In this document: in pieces, positions 59,786 through 64,000 of the stretch | Numbering within the stretch: the first letter of the stretch is position 1 | How the letters are laid out: each line of letters opens with the position of its first letter | Assembly (NCBI RefSeq): GCF_003711225.1 | Contig: NZ_CP031030.1 | Location: forward strand, 3,224,001 to 3,288,000 | Source of the DNA: Runella sp. SP2 | Lineage (GTDB): Bacteria; Bacteroidota; Bacteroidia; Cytophagales; Spirosomataceae | DNA: 64,000 bases | Direction of reading: 5' to 3' | Notes under the pieces: model-generated | Seen by the model: only the letters and a program-made list of their open reading frames with translations | Told to the model about the DNA's origin: nothing | Database searches by the model: none | Translations under genes and position numbers: made by a program

Positions 59786-61234
59786 TCAAAAATCATTCAA
59801 CTGATTAAAAAAATACCGAATCAAAAAAGACAAACCTACTACCCACAAAACCAAGGAAATAACTGAAAAAATTTCGTGTTTTAAAACCGCCGTACACGTC
59901 AAAAAATGGTAGCGAAAGTCGGGCAATTGAGACCAATATTTTTGGCTAATAACCGCTTTTTTATCGGCCGAACTTTTCACTTTATTGCTAATCAATTTGA
60001 TCTGTAATTCATTCAACGTCTGTGCCAACGAATAGCGAAAGTTTTCCGTTTGGCGCTGAAAATCATCATACGCAGCGTAATCCGTTCCTGCCAAAGCCAT
60101 AGACAAGTTTTTAATGGCCATGTACGGATTAAAAATAGCCGTAAAACGTACGACATCTTGTTGCTTTTGGTAGATTTCCACCAAAGCAGCTTGGTGTTTT
60201 TGGTAAGTTTCAGCACTCAATTTTTCGCCTTCGCGCATGACGTATCCACTATAATTGAAGGGAAGTTTGTGCGTGGAATCCACGCCATAGACCGCCAATA
60301 ACGAATCTTTCATCGCCTTGAAATGCGGGTCATTGGGGTTATGGCTGTCTCCCTGTTGGATGAGTTCGTGCTCGACAGTTGTGTCAAATTCAATTTTGGA
60401 TGGCGCAGGAAACAGCGTTTGACCTACCACCTGCGACAACTTGGGTAGCATCAGAGTAAAAAATAACCAGCAGCCAATCAGTTGAGTCAACGCTGATTTG
60501 GACGATTTGGCTTTGGCCGACACCCAAACGGCCATAACCGATAGCACAAAAAAGTAGATAAAATACCCAATAATCAGGCCCAAGAATCGCAAAAAAACTT
60601 GCGACTCTTGCAAAGACAATGGGTTGATTACCAACAAAATAAAACCTAAAATCAACGACGGAACAACAATACTGAGCGCCAAATAAAACAGCCCGAGGGA
60701 TTTACCGAGCAACAGTTCTTGCCAGCTTACGCCTTGCGTCAGTATAATCCGCAACGTGCCGTGTTCACGCTCGCGGGCCACCAAGTCAAACCCCCAAAAG
60801 AACAGCAACAAAGGCAGTAATAATTGTAAAATCATTCCTGCCGAAATCTCGCCAAAACGCAACAAACCATTTGATAGGCTTGCTTCAGAAAAGTTGACCG
60901 TGTTTTGTCGGTGGGCTTCCAGAAAGACAGCGTTTCCGAGGTAGCTATCCATTCCGAAATCAAAGAAACTGAGGGGAAAACGTTGACGAAAAGCCACATA
61001 GCCATAATGCGCCATGCGGTGGGGATGTTTGTCGGGACGACTTTCCCAGCGCTCCCGAACTTCGTGGCGGTAGTGTTCGACTGTTTCTTGCTGGAGCCGT
61101 AGGTTTTGGTATCCCGCTGTCAACGCAAAAAACAGCATCGCATTAAACACCCCAATCAGCCATTTGGTACTGGCATTCTTGGTTTTGCTGCTCCAAACTT
61201 GCTTTGAAAGTAATTTTAGCGTATTGATTCTCAT
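59786..61234 (-). CDS. ABC transporter permease (DUF3526-like), A-type copy 2
   Basis: A 482-residue permease starting at ATG 61234 (MRINTLKLLSKQVWSSKTKN); the frame from 61273 adds an implausible start. Motif AREREHGTLRIILTQGVSWQELLLGKSLG matches copy 1 at the same position, as do MAHYGYVAFRQRFPLSFFDFGMDSYLG and the VDSTHKLPFNYSGYVMREGE segment. The first pair's A-type is very similar, so this pair arose by duplication. It lies downstream of the receptor with a possible attenuating hairpin between them. Confidence 0.85.
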   Translation of the reverse strand: MRINTLKLLSKQVWSSKTKNASTKWLIGVFNAMLFFALTAGYQNLRLQQETVEHYRHEVRERWESRPDKHPHRMAHYGYVAFRQRFPLSFFDFGMDSYLGNAVFLEAHRQNTVNFSEASLSNGLLRFGEISAGMILQLLLPLLLFFWGFDLVAREREHGTLRIILTQGVSWQELLLGKSLGLFYLALSIVVPSLILGFILLVINPLSLQESQVFLRFLGLIIGYFIYFFVLSVMAVWVSAKAKSSKSALTQLIGCWLFFTLMLPKLSQVVGQTLFPAPSKIEFDTTVEHELIQQGDSHNPNDPHFKAMKDSLLAVYGVDSTHKLPFNYSGYVMREGEKLSAETYQKHQAALVEIYQKQQDVVRFTAIFNPYMAIKNLSMALAGTDYAAYDDFQRQTENFRYSLAQTLNELQIKLISNKVKSSADKKAVISQKYWSQLPDFRYHFLTCTAVLKHEIFSVISLVLWVVGLSFLIRYFFNQLNDF

Positions 61235-61248
61235 CACTTTAAGTCCAC

Positions 61249-61283
61249 AAGACGTTCCATGTTTTTGACACACAGAACGTCTT
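61249..61283 (-). terminator. Hairpin between receptor and permease genes
   Basis: AAGACGTTC (61249-61257) and GAACGTCTT (61275-61283) pair over 9 bp with a 17-nt loop, 12 bp after the receptor stop (minus strand). A T-rich tail is not strong, so it may reduce rather than end transcription into the permease genes. Confidence 0.5.
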
Positions 61284-61295
61284 TTAGTGGGTCAT

Positions 61296-63758
61296 TTAAA
61301 ATTTATAAGTCGCTGTTAGCATCACGTTTCTGGGCGCTCCAGGAAACAAACGGGTGTAATTTTGAGCTCCCACCCAGTAAGTTTTATCAAAAATATTGTT
61401 GAGATTCAACGCCATTTGTACGCTACTTTTGGTGGGGGTGTAGTAAATGGCAGCATCAAACGTGGCGTAGGCGGGTACTTCAAACGCACGACTAAACCAA
61501 GGAATTCGGCTACCTTGGGCATTCATTCCTGCCCCAATGCCCAAATCTTTGAGCGTCGATACGCCGCCAAAATTGTACCGTGTCCATAGGTTCCCACTGT
61601 GTTTTGGGGTATTTTCTTTGCGCTGTCCTATCAATGATTCGTTGGCATCCATCACAATTTTTGCATCAATAAAACTGTACGATGCGTTGATTTGCCAGTT
61701 GGGCAGTATATATCCCGCCAAATCCATCTCAAAACCACGGCTGCGGTCGGCCCCACGCTGTACCAATAAATCAGGACGCGCTGGGTCATTGGCATTCATT
61801 AGGATATTTTTCTGGTTAATTTCATAAACCGCCAGATTAAGCGTAAAGCGTTTACCTGCCAACTCAGCCTTCATCCCGAGTTCTTTCAAGTCGCTTATCA
61901 AAGGCTTAAATTGTGCGGCCGAAGTAGCTGTCCAGAAAAACCCTCCTGTGCTTGGCATCAACGAAACGGTGTTGGATTGCGGCTGGTATCCTTCGAGGTA
62001 CGTACCGTACAGATTGATGTTTTTGTTAAGTTCGTAAGTCAAGCCGATGCGCGGAATCAACGCACTGTTTTTAAAGGAGCCTTCGTTGGGGGCGTTGTAG
62101 TTCGTGATATCCTCAAACCATTCGTTACGCAAACTCAACAAAGCCGCAAACTTCCCGATTTTGAATTGTTCCTGAACATAAACCGCCTTAGTAGTGGTCA
62201 GGGCCGACGGAATGGCCGTGCGGCTATTCATCACGTAATCATTCAGATTTCTGACGGTATAAGTAGGCGTATTGAGGTCAAAATAGTTCACGTTGGGGCG
62301 AGGCAACACCTTTCCACCAATCGTAACGGTTTGGTAGTTAGCAGCGTTGGCTACGGTGAAACTGCTTGCGACGGAACCGTCTTTCAACAAAAATCCACGG
62401 GCCGCGTTTTGTCCACCTCCTTTGAGCTTGTGCCAGCCTTGCAAATCATAGCCCACCACCATTTTATGGGTAGTTTTTCCCCAATCGAAGTTAAAATTGA
62501 AATAAGCATTGAGGTTATCAGTGTTCCAAAATTGCTTCCGCTGCACCAATTGCATCTGCACCAAACTGGTCACTTGCGCCCCCGTAATGTCACTAGCAAA
62601 CGCATTGGTCGTACGGTGTTCTTGCAAATCTTCCGTCCACGTTTGCTTCATGTACGAGGCATTGAAGGTGATTTTTTCGGTGAATTTGTGCGACAGATTG
62701 GCCATCAACATCAGCTCTTTCGACTTAAAAAAGTCATTTGGAGCACCTAAATTTAGGCTGATTGGGGTGCTATTTAAGTTGGTTTGTCCCGCCACTGCCC
62801 CAAAAATCGGCTGCCCACGGTCGAGGTTTCCTGCCATATTGGAAAAAATCAGTTCGGTATTGATAGCGGTTTTGCTACTTGGCAAATATGTAAACGACGG
62901 AGAAATTAAGACCGATTTGTTCCCTACCAAATCACGGTACGAACGCGCCTCTTGGTAAGCACCATTAAGGCGATACAGGAGTGTCTTAGACGCATTCAAA
63001 GGCCCCGTAAAATCCAGCGCACCCCGCAACGTGCTGAAACTTCCTGCGGCGAGGCTCACTTCGTGGCGTTTTTCGGCCAATGGTTTTTTGGTTACCATGT
63101 TGATACTTCCGCCTGGATCAACGCTACTGAAAGTCACCGAGGCAGGCCCTTTGAGCACTTCCACGCGTTCGATGTTGGTCGTGAGTGGTTGCAAAAAATA
63201 GTACTGACGCGTCCGCATTCCGTTAATAATCTGCCCTTCTTCGTTTTGGCTAATTCCCCTGATATTGTATTGGTTATAAAAACTCGAAGGCGAAACCCCA
63301 CTGGCAATTTTCACAGCATCGGCCAGCTGAAACGCGCCACGGTCGGCAATAAGCTCTTTAGTAACTGTACTCATCGCCTGCGGTAACTCTTTGTTTTTAA
63401 TGGCAATTTTGGTCGCCGAAAAACTATAGTCCGACGTGTAGTCTTTTTGGGCACGCCCCACCACTTCTACCGTCTGTAACTGTGCTACCGAAGGCTGCAA
63501 TTTTAAGGTCAAAAAACCTTCAACCACCTTTATTTCAAGGGTTTCGTAACCCACAAAAGATACTTGAATCGCGCCCGTCCCTTCCAACGAAAAGTTTCCT
63601 TCGACATCCGTGGTGGTACCTTTTCCTGAGTTTAACATTTTGATCGTCGCCCCTACAATCTTTTCGTTGGTTTGGGCGTCGGAGACATTTCCTTTTATGG
63701 TTTGTGCTTGTACAAAGCTGGCAGTTATAATGAAAAACAGCGTAAAAAATCGAGTCAT
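61296..63758 (-). CDS. TonB-dependent siderophore receptor
   Basis: An 820-residue outer-membrane receptor. Signal peptide 1-18 (SFVQA), a carboxypeptidase-regulatory domain (about 20-95), plug (NKELPQAMSTVTKELIADRGAF, SPSSFYNQYNIRGI, VEVLKGPASVTFSSVDPGGSINMVTKKP) and beta-barrel ending in aromatic Phe (LTATYKF). The plug pattern is that of TIGR01783-type siderophore receptors. It heads the minus-strand transport cluster, and a divergent Fur-family gene lies across a spacer with two palindromic operators. Confidence 0.92.
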   Translation of the reverse strand: MTRFFTLFFIITASFVQAQTIKGNVSDAQTNEKIVGATIKMLNSGKGTTTDVEGNFSLEGTGAIQVSFVGYETLEIKVVEGFLTLKLQPSVAQLQTVEVVGRAQKDYTSDYSFSATKIAIKNKELPQAMSTVTKELIADRGAFQLADAVKIASGVSPSSFYNQYNIRGISQNEEGQIINGMRTRQYYFLQPLTTNIERVEVLKGPASVTFSSVDPGGSINMVTKKPLAEKRHEVSLAAGSFSTLRGALDFTGPLNASKTLLYRLNGAYQEARSYRDLVGNKSVLISPSFTYLPSSKTAINTELIFSNMAGNLDRGQPIFGAVAGQTNLNSTPISLNLGAPNDFFKSKELMLMANLSHKFTEKITFNASYMKQTWTEDLQEHRTTNAFASDITGAQVTSLVQMQLVQRKQFWNTDNLNAYFNFNFDWGKTTHKMVVGYDLQGWHKLKGGGQNAARGFLLKDGSVASSFTVANAANYQTVTIGGKVLPRPNVNYFDLNTPTYTVRNLNDYVMNSRTAIPSALTTTKAVYVQEQFKIGKFAALLSLRNEWFEDITNYNAPNEGSFKNSALIPRIGLTYELNKNINLYGTYLEGYQPQSNTVSLMPSTGGFFWTATSAAQFKPLISDLKELGMKAELAGKRFTLNLAVYEINQKNILMNANDPARPDLLVQRGADRSRGFEMDLAGYILPNWQINASYSFIDAKIVMDANESLIGQRKENTPKHSGNLWTRYNFGGVSTLKDLGIGAGMNAQGSRIPWFSRAFEVPAYATFDAAIYYTPTKSSVQMALNLNNIFDKTYWVGAQNYTRLFPGAPRNVMLTATYKF

Positions 63759-63794
63759 ACGAAGGTGAGTTTAATAAAAAATGAGAGGTCAACA

Positions 63795-63850
63795 TTGCAA
63801 CGTTGTTGCAAAAAAAGTCAAAAAATATTATTATTGCAACAATGTTGCAT
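63795..63850. promoter_or_regulatory. Two palindromic operators (TTGCAAC-n3-GTTGCA)
   Basis: TTGCAACGTTGTTGCAA (63795-63811) and TTGCAACAATGTTGCAT (63834-63850) are both 7-3-7 inverted repeats, their centres 39 bp apart. They lie between the receptor start (63758) and the Fur-family start (63903), so either or both genes could be controlled. The arrangement fits Fur-family operators; the metal specificity is not known. Confidence 0.75.
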
Positions 63851-63902
63851 AATTTAGCCTAGCATATCCCAACAACGAGAACGCTCCAGAGAAAAATACC
63901 AA

Positions 63903-64000
63903 ATGAGCACTGTAAATAGCCTACTGAAAGAACGAGGTTTGCGAATTACTCCCACCCGTAAGCAAGTATTGGAATATTTTTTGGAAGCCACTTGTGCGCT
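63903..64000 (+). CDS. Fur-family metal regulator, N-terminal part (cut by window edge)
   Basis: Thirty-two codons visible: MSTVNSLLKERGLRITPTRK then QVLEYFLEATCAL. LKERGLRITPTRKQVLEYF is the family-typical first helix-turn-helix of Fur/Zur/PerR proteins. The metal-binding residues lie beyond the window, so Fur, Zur or PerR cannot be distinguished. It is divergent from the siderophore receptor with the palindromic operators between, suggesting self-regulation and receptor control. Confidence 0.82.
   Translation, partial: MSTVNSLLKERGLRITPTRKQVLEYFLEATCA

Noticed and set aside
61537-63386. Several plus-strand ORFs opposite the siderophore receptor
   Set aside because: They are antisense shadows of a long conserved coding frame.
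1-64000. tRNA, rRNA or riboswitch
   Set aside because: No cloverleaf-type or known riboswitch consensus was recognised by eye; a covariance search was not possible.

Overview
The window looks like a chromosomal segment of a Bacteroidota bacterium, most likely Cytophagales (Spirosomataceae/Runella-like). The basis is gene content: outer-membrane TonB-dependent receptors with carboxypeptidase-regulatory N-termini, a long NusB, BT_3928- and DUF1599-type proteins, LytS/LytTR regulation, matches to the Bacteroidota TAnnTTTG promoter element, and few recognisable Shine-Dalgarno sites. No rRNA, tRNA, intact insertion sequence or CRISPR array was recognised. Assignments come from reading motifs; no database search was run.

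Layout. 1-5.1 kb: the end of a DUF6786-like gene, a DinB protein, a zinc metalloprotease and a tandem pair of small exported proteins. 5.5-11.3 kb: a TonB-linked receptor, a D-2-hydroxyacid dehydrogenase, holA and a DUF4230 protein, with hairpin-rich spacers. 11.3-16.5 kb: an AT-rich block (receptor, LytS-type kinase, LytTR regulator) lying between a broken 5' fragment of a doxX gene and an intact doxX. 16.5-18.7 kb: two paralogous secreted lectin-fold proteins and a Crp/Fnr regulator. 18.7-28.2 kb: housekeeping genes (folP, DUF1599, BT_3928, aroK, two membrane proteins, nusB, ytxH-like, DUF1573, yajC, ybbR-like, coaE).

28.2-32.7 kb holds a compact peptide-export locus: an XRE regulator, a 78-residue Cys/Gly/Val-rich precursor, an HlyD-family adaptor and a C39-peptidase ABC exporter. 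It is followed by a sodium:solute symporter, miaA and a PolX-like protein whose polymerase aspartates appear lost. 38.1-41.3 kb holds an MbnP/MbnH-like pair and a HupE/membrane-anchor pair. 41.5-46.2 kb holds a SUMF1-fold protein and a 1202-residue LRR-Roc-TIR protein, the strongest candidate here for an NLR-like defence protein. 46.3-53.9 kb holds a second MbnP/MbnH pair with an outer-membrane protein, and two cytochrome bd-like membrane proteins carrying C-terminal haem c.

54-64 kb: reading leftwards on the minus strand, a siderophore-type TonB receptor is followed by two ABC permeases, an HMA-like small protein, a methyltransferase, one ABC ATPase and a second permease pair. The last permease is interrupted by an in-frame TAG. 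A Fur-family regulator starts at the right edge, and two TTGCAAC-n3-GTTGCA(A/T) palindromes lie between it and the receptor. This suggests metal-responsive control of the receptor-transporter set.

A recurring intergenic feature is a family of short hairpins with a constant TGAG/CTCA loop, variable but complementary stems and a conserved GCAC-ending flank. Other palindrome families and one 204-bp inverted-repeat-bounded element occupy further spacers.
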